Shown: positions 51,161 to 59,879, counted from the first letter of the stretch. The stretch: 64,000 nt of DNA from Palsa-1233 sp031367105 (GCA_031367105.1 JANLPG010000129.1:1-64000); one strand, 5' to 3'. Numbers and translations: made by a program. The notes: generated by a model from the sequence alone, not told the origin.

Positions 51161-51735
51161 GACGACTCCTGCGAAGGGAGGTGGGTGAGCCCGGATAGTT
51201 GACTGACAACAGTGCCAAGACGCGCGCGGTCGGCGAGGAGTGGATGACCGGCGGCCAGGTGTAATTCGACCCCTTCACCGACTGGAAGGCGATACCACTC
51301 GCTGCCGGGCGGAGCCGTTGCGACCGACGGTGGCGAGCTGTCGCGCACCAGTCGTGGCCGGAAGAATGTCGGCCCCAATCGGTCGGCAACCTCTCGTTCG
51401 AGGGCGCGCTCGCCGAGTCGCGCGCGCGTCGCAGCGATGGCGTCGAGCGTTTCACCGCTCTGCTGCGCCAGTCGAGCGGCCAGCAGCTCCACCAGGTGAC
51501 GGTACCCCCAGGAGGAGCCCGCGCCCTTGCCATACGGCGGGTGGATCACCCCTCGTGACACCCAGTACCGGAGCGTCCGCTCTGTCGTCGGCTTTCCTGC
51601 GGTGGCAATCGTCGCCGCCAACAACTCATCGACGAGTGCGAGGAGTTCCGCCAGACGCCATGGCGCCGCACCCTGGTAGCGGCGCAACGCGCTGACGGCA
51701 TCGGTTCTGGTGGTCGTGGTCGTGGTCGTGGTCAC
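51157..51735 (-). CDS. MerR-family-like DNA-binding regulator
   Basis: A 192-residue protein with a Thr-rich N-terminus (eight Thr encoded by ACC/ACG repeats) and a MerR-type winged HTH: ERTLRYWVSRGVIHPPYG then SSWGYRHLVELLAARL. The C-terminal part lacks metal-binding Cys and ends in a beta-rich stretch, so the signal is not a thiophilic metal. GTG at 51735. First gene of the operon with lemA and the M48 protease, which it may autoregulate. HTH placement is clear; effector unknown. Confidence 0.75.
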   Translation of the reverse strand: MTTTTTTTTRTDAVSALRRYQGAAPWRLAELLALVDELLAATIATAGKPTTERTLRYWVSRGVIHPPYGKGAGSSWGYRHLVELLAARLAQQSGETLDAIAATRARLGERALEREVADRLGPTFFRPRLVRDSSPPSVATAPPGSEWYRLPVGEGVELHLAAGHPLLADRARLGTVVSQLSGLTHLPSQESS

Positions 51736-51804
51736 GCGGAGAAACGTCGCGCCCCGCGTTCGCGCGCGCCAGCGGGAGGCGGCAGGCGAGACGATCCTGT
51801 ACCG

Positions 51805-52230
51805 ATGCGTCGCGGCCTCTCGCTCACCGAATTGCTCCTCGTCGTGGTCCTGATCGGACTCCTGGGCCTGATCGCGGTGCCCCGGATCGCCGCCCTGCAC
51901 GACGGTGCCCGGCTCCGCACGGAGAGCTTCCGGCTGGTCGCTGCGGTGGACTATGCCCGCGGTACTGCCGTGCGCCTGGGGACCACGTCCCGCCTCACGC
52001 TGAGTGACCTCAGCTATATCGTGGCGGCTGCACCAGCCGACACACTGACCGAGGTCTGGCGCGCCCCCGGTCCAGCGTCCAATTCCGTCCGGATCAGTGG
52101 CGCCGGGGCACCGATCCTCTTCGGGTCATCCGGGATTGCAGTCGGTGCATCGAATCGTACCCTGTTGCTCACCCGGGGGGGCGTCTCGAGGCGGATAATC
52201 CTCTCCCGATTGGGGCGGATCACCTGGTAG
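51805..52230 (+). CDS. GspH/type IV pseudopilin-like protein
   Basis: A 141-residue protein with a prepilin motif: RRG, then LSLTELLLVVVLIGLLGLIAVP, with cleavage expected before the Leu and Glu5 conserved. The rest has the beta-rich GspH-like pseudopilin pattern. It should be processed by a prepilin peptidase and assembled into a pseudopilus of a type II secretion or pilus system. No other such gene lies nearby. It converges on the Fis-like gene, overlapping it by 11 bases. Confidence 0.8.
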   Translation: MRRGLSLTELLLVVVLIGLLGLIAVPRIAALHDGARLRTESFRLVAAVDYARGTAVRLGTTSRLTLSDLSYIVAAAPADTLTEVWRAPGPASNSVRISGAGAPILFGSSGIAVGASNRTLLLTRGGVSRRIILSRLGRITW

Positions 52231-52552
52231 CCTGCAGCCCGTACTTCCTCACCTTGGCAAGCAAGGTTGACCGCGCGATGCCAAGGAGCAGCGAGGCCTG
52301 GCGCTTATTGCCACCGGTGAACCGCAAGGTGGCGGCGAGGTGGCGCGCCTCGGCCCCGTCGAGCGACTCCGGTGTCGGCTGGGCAGTGCCCTCGCTCACC
52401 ACAAAATCGGGACCGGCCGACACGCCCGCGGGGAGCTCGCGCGGGTCGTCGGACAGCACCACGTGGCCTGCGGCCTGGAGCGCCGAGCGAAGGGTCGCGA
52501 CGTCGTCGCGGTCGGGGTTGGCCACCAGCAGCCGGATGTGGAGGGAGCGCAC
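52220..52552 (-). CDS. Fis-type HTH protein with receiver-like remnant
   Basis: A 110-residue protein. The first 60 residues start like a receiver domain (RLLVANPDRDDVATLRSALQ, then GHVVL) but lack the phospho-acceptor Asp, and are too short for a full domain. The C-terminal 45 residues form a Fis-family HTH: RFTGGNKRQASLLLGIARST followed by LLAKVRKYGL, as at the end of NtrC-type activators. There is no AAA+ domain. It could be a reduced NtrC-like regulator acting by competition at enhancer sites. GTG at 52552. Confidence 0.7.
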   Translation of the reverse strand: MRSLHIRLLVANPDRDDVATLRSALQAAGHVVLSDDPRELPAGVSAGPDFVVSEGTAQPTPESLDGAEARHLAATLRFTGGNKRQASLLLGIARSTLLAKVRKYGLQATR

Positions 52553-52681
52553 CGAGCGAAACTACTTCCCCGGACGCAGTCCGGCCAACCGACCGTGCTA
52601 AGGCAACCCCGGCGCCACGGTCGCCACGCGGTGGCACAGGCGGGCGTTACACTTCTCCCCGACCTCAACCCGACGCGACCG

Positions 52682-53704
52682 ATGCCAGCACCGCTCGACC
52701 TGAAGACCCTCGCCGCCGGCGATGCATTGCACCACCCGCTGCTGGTGCTCGACGTGATTGCCAAAAGTGGCGATCACCCCCGAACCACACTCGTCCTCGG
52801 CAATCGCACCGGACGGATCGAGACCTCACCCTTCTGGGCGGGACGCGACGAGGCGATCAAGGGCATCGGCAAGGGGATGCAGGTGCAGGTCCTTGGCCAG
52901 GTGACGCGCTACCGCGAGTCGCTCCAGCTCGAGGTGACCTCGCTCCGCCCGCTGCCCCACGGGAGCGTGCCGCTCACCGATCTGGTGCCGAGCGTGGGAG
53001 CGGTGGAGAAATACTGGCAGTTCATCGACGACCTGCGCCAGAAGTTCACCGCCCCCAGACTGCGTGCCGTCGTCGATCTCTTTTACACGAACGAGGCCTT
53101 CCGAGAGCGTTATGAGCAATGCCCGGGTGCCCCCGGTACCGGCCATCACGCCGCGCTTGGTGGCCTGCTGCAGCACACCTGCGAGGTGGTTTCGATCGGT
53201 CGCCAGATCGCACGGATCGCGCACGCCGACGAGGAGATCGTGATCGCCGGCGCGTTGCTGCACGACATCGGAAAGCTCGAGGCCTACTCCTGGAGCAGCG
53301 GCGTCTTCGAGACCACCGAACGCGGCCGGATGATCGGGCACGTCGTCGAGGGTGTCCTGATGCTGCGTGATGCCCTCCACGCCGCCACGGCGGCACCGTG
53401 CACCGCCGAAGAGCAGATGCTCCTCGAGCACCTCATTCTTTCGCATCACGGCTTGCTCGAATACGGTGCCCCGGTGCGCCCACTGACACTCGAAGCCGAG
53501 ATCCTTCACACCGCCGACAACGCGAGCGCCAAGACTGCGGCCATCACCGAAGCGTACGCCTCAACCGAGTACTTCCCCGGCGAGGCACGGGTCGCTGCAC
53601 GGCGGGTCTGGCAGCTCGACAATCGCTGGCTGGTCCGGCTGGCTGCCGATTTCGGGCGCGCGGCCGGTGGGGGAAAAGACGAAGCGGCCGATCAGACAAG
53701 CTGA
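52682..53704 (+). CDS. YhaM-like 3'-5' exoribonuclease (OB fold + HD domain)
   Basis: A 340-residue protein: N-terminal OB-fold nucleic-acid-binding domain (about 20-100, GMQVQVLGQVTRYRESLQLE) and C-terminal HD phosphohydrolase domain with GHHAALGGLLQHTCEV, LLHDIGKLEAY and LSHHGLLEYGAP. This layout matches YhaM/CBF1 exonucleases, which trim RNA or single-stranded DNA from the 3' end with Mn2+. ATG at 52682; a longer upstream frame reads through the Fis-like gene. No clear operon partner. Nearly all HD metal ligands are visible. Confidence 0.85.
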   Translation: MPAPLDLKTLAAGDALHHPLLVLDVIAKSGDHPRTTLVLGNRTGRIETSPFWAGRDEAIKGIGKGMQVQVLGQVTRYRESLQLEVTSLRPLPHGSVPLTDLVPSVGAVEKYWQFIDDLRQKFTAPRLRAVVDLFYTNEAFRERYEQCPGAPGTGHHAALGGLLQHTCEVVSIGRQIARIAHADEEIVIAGALLHDIGKLEAYSWSSGVFETTERGRMIGHVVEGVLMLRDALHAATAAPCTAEEQMLLEHLILSHHGLLEYGAPVRPLTLEAEILHTADNASAKTAAITEAYASTEYFPGEARVAARRVWQLDNRWLVRLAADFGRAAGGGKDEAADQTS

Positions 53705-54029
53705 TCGACCGCTTCACATTCCGCCGCCTGCGCTCGGGGGCGCCACGTCGGGATGGGTGCTGTGGGTCAGAGCGGCTCGCGGACCACTCGCCCACAGGGC
53801 TCTCCGAGGCACCGGATCGGAGAGGACGAGACGCGCGAAACGCCCCATCAGCTTCTTGCTAAGCTAGGGGCGTGCCAGAATCCCGCAAGTGCCTGATTCT
53901 ATTCGGGTTAGCTCATTTCAACGTGGAAGCTTTGTGGCTTCGAACTCAGCGCCGCTTCGTCACTTGCCGGCTTTGTCCACGCAATGTGGAGATGTTGATC
54001 CACAATTCCACGTCCTGATTACCGCCGCG
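53705..54029. other. 325-base gene-free region, lower G+C in its second half
   Basis: No ORF here shows coding character. Bases from about 53870 on are visibly richer in A+T than the surroundings. There are small hairpins, for example AGCTT/AAGCT (53850-53866), GAAGC-TTTGTG-GCTTC and TCCAC-GCAAT-GTGGA (53976-53990). It could hold a transcript end or a small RNA, but no family is recognised. Confidence 0.5.
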
Positions 54030-54602
54030 CTACATATTGATCGCCGACCTGAAGCCCTTCGGATCCATCGGAATCTGCAATGTCTTCAGCAAGACGTTGA
54101 GCTTCCATTCGTACTTCTTGACGGCATCCGCGGAGGCCAGTGCGATGCGGAAGAGCGGCTCTTCAGTGGGGCCCTTCGGCGCGGCGAGAGCGGCTTCCAG
54201 TGTTTTGTCGCACCCCTTCATCGCCCGCTCAAGGTCGCCAAGCCCCTTGGTGTAATCGAGGATTACCGCCTTGCCTCGGGTATCGCTGGTGCCGACCGCA
54301 GCCATCCTGGTCCGCATCACGGCGGTCGCACGGGTGGCGCGAGTGCACTCCGACCGAAGAGTCCGCGCAGACGAAACCACCACTGCAGGGGAGTTCCCCA
54401 CCTTGGCGCGCACCAGCCGCGCCGATACCGCATCGACCGCATAGAGCGTGTCGCGCAGAATCAGGACATCGGACTTCAGCTTCTGACGCATTGGATCGAG
54501 CTTTACCTCTTCACCGAAGATCTGCGCCTGAGCCAGCAGCGGCGCGCCTGCCAACGGTGCAGCGACCACGACCAGCCCCAGGAGTGCCACGAATCGATAC
54601 AT
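54030..54602 (-). CDS. Secreted hypothetical protein, helical
   Basis: A 190-residue protein with signal peptide (about 1-25, ending LLAQA) and a mostly helical mature part, including two Cys (near 86 and 131) that could pair. No known family. ATG at 54602 overlaps the preceding stop by one base (TGATG), coupling it to the hypothetical gene upstream. Possibly periplasmic. Confidence 0.65.
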   Translation of the reverse strand: MYRFVALLGLVVVAAPLAGAPLLAQAQIFGEEVKLDPMRQKLKSDVLILRDTLYAVDAVSARLVRAKVGNSPAVVVSSARTLRSECTRATRATAVMRTRMAAVGTSDTRGKAVILDYTKGLGDLERAMKGCDKTLEAALAAPKGPTEEPLFRIALASADAVKKYEWKLNVLLKTLQIPMDPKGFRSAINM

Positions 54603-55216
54603 CACGAATCAATCCCCACTTCGATGTAACGCCAGGTCGCTTCACCAGCATCGTCGCCGATGAACAGCGCCCCCCCGGCGGAAGCTGCGAACCATCCCGC
54701 GACCAGTCGGCGCGGCCCATCCAGCTCTTGTACGATCGGCGCCAGCCAGCGGCGCAGATGCCGCAGCTCCGGCGCCCGGCGCCCCAGCTGCGCGAACAGC
54801 GCCCCGGCTCCTCCCGTCGCACGAAGGAAGTGCGCCAGCGCGTTGGCCCGATCGCCGAAACCGATCGCCATCACCCCAGGCTCATTCAACAGCAGTTCGC
54901 CGTCGTACGCCTCGAGGCGGAGCGCGTCGAGGCGGGGCCCCAAAAAGATGAAGCGACGCCCCTCGGGCGTCCGCCGCTCGACCACGGCTGCGGCCGTCTC
55001 GTCGGTGAGCCGTCCGGCGTGGAGCAGGTCGTCATCCGGGAGGACTCCGACGACGCGAGTCCACTCCAGCGCCCCGAGTGCCTGCTCTACCGGGCAGCCG
55101 ATGGCGTCGTCGAAGGCGACGACGCGGGGCGATTCCCCGGCGCGCAGGATACAGTGCGCGAGGGCCTCGGCCCGGTCGGTGAAGCTGCGGACAACCAGCG
55201 AAGTGGGGGACGACAT
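54602..55216 (-). CDS. Hypothetical protein
   Basis: A 204-residue soluble protein without signal peptide. Repeated short strand-helix elements (VVAFDDAIGCPVEQAL, VVGVLPDDDLLHAGRL, AIGFGDRANALAHFLR) suggest an alpha/beta fold. Unrecognised. ATG at 55216 lies in a short divergent region shared with the chemoreceptor gene. The long upstream frame to 55579 is antisense to the receptor and is rejected. Confidence 0.6.
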   Translation of the reverse strand: MSSPTSLVVRSFTDRAEALAHCILRAGESPRVVAFDDAIGCPVEQALGALEWTRVVGVLPDDDLLHAGRLTDETAAAVVERRTPEGRRFIFLGPRLDALRLEAYDGELLLNEPGVMAIGFGDRANALAHFLRATGGAGALFAQLGRRAPELRHLRRWLAPIVQELDGPRRLVAGWFAASAGGALFIGDDAGEATWRYIEVGIDS

Positions 55217-55298
55217 AGCCGGGATGATAGACCAGGCAGCGGACCTCGGAAAGGGGCTCCCGCTTGCCAAGGCGCTCTGTTCGCCCGCACCATTCAGC

Positions 55299-56957
55299 AT
55301 GGCTGATCTTCCGTCCCTCCGCAGCAGAGTCACCGCAGGGACGGCACTCCTGCTCCTTCTGGTCTTCGCGATGACGCTCCTGGGCGTCTCGGCCGTCAAT
55401 TCCCTGGACACGGCGGTCCGCGAAGAACTGGTCACGGTTCGGGAGCGCACCGTCCTCGCCCAGACCATCACGCGCGAGGTGGTGACGGCCATCCGCGACG
55501 GTGACGCACTGTCGGTGCGGCCCGACTCGGCCCAGCAGGTCGAGCTCGACTCGGCGTTCGCTGCCATCCGGGCTGCCACCCTCGCCTATACCCAGTCCGA
55601 GCTCACCCCGGCCGAACTCCGCTCGGTCACCCGCGTCGGCGTCCTTGCGAGCGAACTTGCCCGCCGGTCTCCCGGGGGCTCCGCCGCCACCGGGCTGGCC
55701 CGAGCTCCGGTGGCCGATTCCCTGCTCGATGAGGTCCGGGCGCTCAGTGCCGTACAGGAGGCCGCTGCCTCGGCGCGGGCAGCGAATCTCGCGAAGAGCA
55801 GTGAGGATCGAAGGTTCATTGTCTGGATTCTCTTCGTGGTGGCGCTCGTCATCGGCGCCGGCTCGGCCGTCACCACCGTGCGTGCCGTGATCCTGCCGTT
55901 GCGCCGAATGATCGAGGCCACCGAACGGGTCGGAGCAGGCGACCTGCGTCCGCTTGACCTGGGACCTATGCCGAGCGAACTCGGTGTCCTTGCTGCAGCA
56001 GTGCGACGGATGAGCGAGGGGCTGCGAGGGGTGGTTGGAAGCGTCGCCGACGTTTCCGCCTCACTGACCGAAAACGCCGCGCAACTCAATTCCCGCTCCG
56101 AGCAGCTGACCGAGAGTGCGACCCAGGTGTCGCGGGCGATCGGCGAGGTCTCCGCCAGTGCTGAGCGGCAGGCGACCGGAATGCGCGAGAGCGACATCGC
56201 CCTGGGAGACCTCCGCGCGGCGGCAGCTCGGAGCTCGGGTGCCGGTCAGCGGGTGGTGGCGGTTGCCGATGGGATTCGTCGAACCGCCGCGACCAACCAG
56301 GGACACCTCGGCGCGGCCTCGGCAACCCTCCTGGAACTCCACGAGGTGGTCGAGCGCACCATCAGCTCCGTCGATCGGCTCACCGACGCCGCAGCGGCCG
56401 TGTCCGAGTTCGTCGCCCTGACCGGCCAATTGGCGGCCCAGACTGAATTGCTGGCGCTGAACGCAGCGATTGAAGCGGCCCGGGCCGGGGAAGCGGGCGA
56501 GGGATTCGCGGTGGTGGCCGGAGAGATTCGGCAACTCGCCGAGACCAGCGCCGAGGGTGCGCGCCGGATTGCCAAAACGGTGGCCACGCTCGACGATCAG
56601 GTCCGCCTGGTCGCTGCAACGGTGGGGGCTGGCAAGGAACGAGTCGCCGGGGTGGAAGGCGTGGCCGACGGAGTGACCCGGGCGCTGGCGGAGATCGTCG
56701 GCGCGGTCGAAGAAGTCTCCTCCGCGGCCGGAACCGTAGCACGCGAGGCGGCGGCCCACCGCGAACTCGCCGATCGGCTGGCAGCCACCGGGGCCGACGT
56801 GGCCCGCTCGGCTCAGGTCAACGCCCACGCCGCGCAGGCCGTCACCGACTCCGCCCTCGAGCAATCGTCCGCCACTCAGGAAATCGCAACGGCGGCGACC
56901 ACTCTGGTGGCCACCGCCGATCGACTCACTCGCCTGGTGAAAGGCTTCCGACTCTAG
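55299..56957 (+). CDS. Methyl-accepting chemotaxis protein
   Basis: A 552-residue receptor. A signal-anchor helix (about 10-32), a small periplasmic helical domain (33-175), a second helix (about 176-198), HAMP (200-250) and a cytosolic signalling domain (250-552). The hairpin tip reads LNAAIEAARAGEAGEGFAVVAGEIRQLAE, shown here in two parts: LNAAIEAARAGE and GFAVVAGEIRQLAE. The ligand domain is short and has no PAS or Cache features. No che genes are close by. The ATG is one of few CATG-context starts. Confidence 0.9.
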   Translation: MADLPSLRSRVTAGTALLLLLVFAMTLLGVSAVNSLDTAVREELVTVRERTVLAQTITREVVTAIRDGDALSVRPDSAQQVELDSAFAAIRAATLAYTQSELTPAELRSVTRVGVLASELARRSPGGSAATGLARAPVADSLLDEVRALSAVQEAAASARAANLAKSSEDRRFIVWILFVVALVIGAGSAVTTVRAVILPLRRMIEATERVGAGDLRPLDLGPMPSELGVLAAAVRRMSEGLRGVVGSVADVSASLTENAAQLNSRSEQLTESATQVSRAIGEVSASAERQATGMRESDIALGDLRAAAARSSGAGQRVVAVADGIRRTAATNQGHLGAASATLLELHEVVERTISSVDRLTDAAAAVSEFVALTGQLAAQTELLALNAAIEAARAGEAGEGFAVVAGEIRQLAETSAEGARRIAKTVATLDDQVRLVAATVGAGKERVAGVEGVADGVTRALAEIVGAVEEVSSAAGTVAREAAAHRELADRLAATGADVARSAQVNAHAAQAVTDSALEQSSATQEIATAATTLVATADRLTRLVKGFRL

Positions 56958-57622
56958 CGCTTCTTCCGGGCCGGTGCTGGCTTGGCGGCCGGCTTGGCCG
57001 GAGCTTTCCCAGGGGCCTTGGCCGGTGGCTTCGCCGGCGCCTTGGCAACCGGCTTGACAGGGGCCTTGGCGACCGCCTTGGCGACCGGCTTGGCGACCGG
57101 CTTGGGGGCGGCCTTCGGCAGTACTTTGGCTGCCGCTTTCGGGGTGGGTTTCGGCGCCGCTTTGGCGGCCGGGGGCGGAGGCTTCGGGGCAGGCTTTGCC
57201 AGTTCTGCCTTCGGTGCCGGCGAGGCCTTGGCGGCGGCCGGAGCGGGGGTCAGCTGTGCCACCGCCGCTGCTGGCACAGGCGGCTTAGCGGGCTCCGGAG
57301 ACCTTGGGGCGGGTGCGGTCGAGAAGGGCTTCGGCGGAAGCTTCTTCACCTTTTCGACGACGACCTCGATCTTCTTGGGACGGGAGGCGACCACCACCCG
57401 CAGTTCTGCCAGAACGGTATCGACTTCGTCCTGGGTCAACAGATTCCGACGCACTCCGAACCGCAATAACTCCTCAGCGTGGGCGGCGTCAAACTCCTCC
57501 AACCCAGCAGCAGCCCGCGAAAGCGCGACAATAGCGTTAGCCACCGGGCTGCGGAGCACGGCGGCGATGCCCGGAAGGGCTTCCATCAAGGATGAGATCT
57601 GGGGCGCGGCCAGCTCGGTCAT
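56954..57622 (-). CDS. Histone H1-like protein with folded N-terminal region
   Basis: A 222-residue protein. Residues 1-100 are a normal mixed sequence, mostly helical, with RFGVRRNLLTQDEVDTVLAE; residues 110-222 are Ala/Lys/Pro-rich with recurring KAAPKP, KPVAK and KAPAK units. It resembles phasin-like or H1-like proteins with a DNA-binding tail. Phasin-type N-termini with this tail also occur in PHA-granule proteins, so a granule role is an alternative. ATG at 57622. Ends 4 bases inside the chemoreceptor gene, tail to tail. Confidence 0.75.
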   Translation of the reverse strand: MTELAAPQISSLMEALPGIAAVLRSPVANAIVALSRAAAGLEEFDAAHAEELLRFGVRRNLLTQDEVDTVLAELRVVVASRPKKIEVVVEKVKKLPPKPFSTAPAPRSPEPAKPPVPAAAVAQLTPAPAAAKASPAPKAELAKPAPKPPPPAAKAAPKPTPKAAAKVLPKAAPKPVAKPVAKAVAKAPVKPVAKAPAKPPAKAPGKAPAKPAAKPAPARKKR

Positions 57623-57643
57623 ACGGGCCCTCGGAAAAGGCCG

Positions 57644-57673
57644 AACGTAGACGATCGGCCACCCCGCCGTCAA
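57644..57673 (-). promoter_or_regulatory. Promoter of the histone-like gene at 57622
   Basis: Minus strand TTGACG (57673-57668), 18-base spacer, TACGTT (57649-57644), 22 bases ahead of the start codon. Confidence 0.5.
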
Positions 57674-57693
57674 GAGATCAGGCGGTTGTCCCC

Positions 57694-57722
57694 TTGACGG
57701 GGTCACCAGAACTGCCTAGCTA
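57694..57722 (+). promoter_or_regulatory. Promoter of the small zinc-ribbon gene
   Basis: TTGACG (57694-57699), 17-base spacer, TAGCTA (57717-57722), 57 bases before the ATG at 57779. Back to back with the promoter of the histone-like gene. Confidence 0.55.
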
Positions 57723-57778
57723 GGAAGGACGCGAAACGGCCGGGATTCCCTCGGTCTGCTGCGTGGAAAGGACCCGCA

Positions 57779-58015
57779 ATGGGCCGGCGCCACGTCAAGG
57801 AGTTTCGCCCGGACGAGGCCTTGAGCCTCATCAGCGCCGACCGCGAAGGGAAGCAATTGAGGTGCCCGTCCTGTGGCAGCGAATCGGTGGAAAGGACCCC
57901 GCCGCGCCCCGGTGACGGAAGCCCGACCCCCGGCCGAGTCGGACTGATCTGCGGTGCGTGTGGTCGGGTGGTCTCGTATATCGATCGAGGCGAAGTCCCC
58001 GCCGCTCTGCACTGA
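57779..58015 (+). CDS. Small zinc-ribbon protein
   Basis: A 78-residue protein with one zinc ribbon: CPSCG at about 29-33 and CGACG at about 58-62, separated by a Pro/Gly loop, then VVSYIDRG. Too short for the ORF neighbours to explain; it has its own promoter and AAGGAC ahead of ATG. A nucleic-acid or protein-binding role is possible. No named family recognised. Confidence 0.65.
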   Translation: MGRRHVKEFRPDEALSLISADREGKQLRCPSCGSESVERTPPRPGDGSPTPGRVGLICGACGRVVSYIDRGEVPAALH

Positions 58016-58084
58016 GCCGTCCGCGCGATACCCGCAGCTCACCGCAGGCAACCCGGGAGGTCCTTCCCGCGGGGTGCCGATGCG

Positions 58085-58798
58085 CTATTCCGGAACGTGA
58101 AAGATTCGCTTCCAGCGCACTTCCGTGAAGAACGGGAACGCCTTCCAACTCTCCGCGTCGTAGCTGAAATACACGAGGAGCGGTCGGCCCCTCACATTCG
58201 CTCGGGGGAGAAAGCCCCAGTAGCGGCCGTCGTAGGAGCCATCGCGATTGTCCCCCATCACGAAGAGCGATTCCGGCGGCACCACCACCGGCCCCCAGGC
58301 GTGCAGGTCGGGGGCGTAGCCCTCGGGCACTGTGCCGGCATAGTGCTTCACCTGCCATTCGCGCATCCGGGCCCGCATCACCGGGTCTTCGGTCCGACCG
58401 GGTTCGTCGTTGCGGGCGTAGGGTTCAGTCAATCGCCTGCCATTGCGATACAGCACGCCGCTTGTCATCTGCAGTGTGTCGCCGGGGATTCCGATCAGCC
58501 GCTTGACGACCTTGAGATCCTCCTCGACTGAATCGAAGACCACGATGTCGCCCCGCTCCGGCTCGCGCACCGCCGGGAGCCGCTTATGGATCAGCGGCAC
58601 CTCCGCCCCATAGAGGAACTTGTTGACGAAAAGGAAATCGCCGATCAGGAGTGTGTTCTGCATACTCCCGGACGGAATCCGGAATGCCTCGACCAGGAAC
58701 GTGCGCAGGAAAAGCCACACCACCAGGGCAATGGTGATGGACTTGACCCACTCGATGAACCATCGCCCGATGGAAGCGCCGCGTCCCGGAGCCGCCAT
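58085..58798 (-). CDS. lepB: Signal peptidase I
   Basis: A 237-residue type I signal peptidase that removes Sec/Tat signal peptides at the outer face of the inner membrane. One N-terminal helix (about 15-35). Catalytic Ser in IPSGSMQNTL and Lys in VVKRLIGIPGD; box E is GDNRDGSYDGRYWG. ATG at 58798, 3 bases after the TolB-like stop. Last gene of the operon of secreted proteins whose precursors it would process. Confidence 0.95.
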   Translation of the reverse strand: MAAPGRGASIGRWFIEWVKSITIALVVWLFLRTFLVEAFRIPSGSMQNTLLIGDFLFVNKFLYGAEVPLIHKRLPAVREPERGDIVVFDSVEEDLKVVKRLIGIPGDTLQMTSGVLYRNGRRLTEPYARNDEPGRTEDPVMRARMREWQVKHYAGTVPEGYAPDLHAWGPVVVPPESLFVMGDNRDGSYDGRYWGFLPRANVRGRPLLVYFSYDAESWKAFPFFTEVRWKRIFHVPE

Positions 58799-58801
58799 CG
58801 A

Positions 58802-59875
58802 TCACTCCTTCCAGTCGGCGATGAAGAGGTCGGTCTCGCCCGCGGTCTTGCCGTGCCGGTTGGATGCGAACACCAGCTTCCGGCCATCGGGCGAAAACAT
58901 CGGGAAGCCATCGAATTCGCCCGACGTGGTGACCTTCTCCAGTCCCGTGCCGTCGGTGTGGACGATGAAGAGGTCGAAGTTCCGGCCACGCGGATTCTCG
59001 AAGTTCGAGGCGAAGATGATCCGCTTGCCATCGGGGTGGAAGAACGGCGCAAAGTTCGCCCCACCCAGGTGGGTGATCTGGTGCGGATTGCTCCCGTCGG
59101 CATCGGCCATCCACAGCTCGAGCTTGGAGGGCCGTACCAGGCGCCGGCCCAGCAGCGACTTGTAGTCGGCCGAATCGGCTGTGGTGACAGGATACTGCGC
59201 CCGCCACAGAATGGATTTGCCGTCGGGCGAGAAGAACGCGCCCCCGTCGTAGCCGACACGGTTGGTGATTCGCCTGATGCCAGTGCCATCCGACTGCATC
59301 ACGTACAGGTCGATATCGCCGTCGCGGGTTGACGTGAAGATGATCGTCTTCCCATCGGGCGATGCGGTGCCCTCCGCGTTGTAGAAGCCGTTGTTGGTGA
59401 TCTGCCGAGTGTCAGAGCCGTCGGGATTGGCGGTATAGATCTCGAAATGGCCCAGCGGCCAGACGTAGCCGAGCGAGCGGTCCACCGGTGGCGGGCAGTT
59501 GGGGTCGTTCGCGGCGGTCGAGGCGTAGAGGATGCGCCGGTCCCGTTCAATGAAGTAGCCGCAGGTCGTCCGGCCCTTGCCATTCGACACCCGCCGGAGC
59601 TTCGAGCCGTCGATGTTCATCACGTATTCCTGATCACACCCCGAGTCAACTTCGGTCTGGCGCTGAAAGATCAGCCGCTTGCCATCGGCGGAGAAATACG
59701 ATTCGGCGTTGTTGCCACCGAAGGTCAGCTGCCGGATGTTCGCGAGATGGCGTTCGCCCGGCTCCGGGGCCCAGCGCACGCGGGAAGCACCGTGGGGTGC
59801 GCAACTACCGAGGACCGCCGCTCCGGAGAGCACAAGCATCGTGGTACGAATGGTCAACCTCACTGAAGATGTCAC
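58802..59875 (-). CDS. TolB-like WD40-type (PD40) beta-propeller lipoprotein
   Basis: A 357-residue lipoprotein with lipobox LGSC and six PD40 blades, for example SPDGKTIIFTSTRDGDIDLY and HPDGKRIIFASN. This fold is found in TolB and in dipeptidyl-peptidase propellers, but no peptidase domain follows. GTG at 59875 is 4 bases past the bcp stop; an ATG at 59839 is an alternative that would shorten the signal region. Probably periplasmic. Confidence 0.82.
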   Translation of the reverse strand: MTSSVRLTIRTTMLVLSGAAVLGSCAPHGASRVRWAPEPGERHLANIRQLTFGGNNAESYFSADGKRLIFQRQTEVDSGCDQEYVMNIDGSKLRRVSNGKGRTTCGYFIERDRRILYASTAANDPNCPPPVDRSLGYVWPLGHFEIYTANPDGSDTRQITNNGFYNAEGTASPDGKTIIFTSTRDGDIDLYVMQSDGTGIRRITNRVGYDGGAFFSPDGKSILWRAQYPVTTADSADYKSLLGRRLVRPSKLELWMADADGSNPHQITHLGGANFAPFFHPDGKRIIFASNFENPRGRNFDLFIVHTDGTGLEKVTTSGEFDGFPMFSPDGRKLVFASNRHGKTAGETDLFIADWKE

Positions 59876-59879
59876 GCCA

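Noticed and set aside
53895..53965. tRNA-like TTCGAAC T-loop and small stems
   Set aside because: No acceptor stem or anticodon arm can be folded around it.
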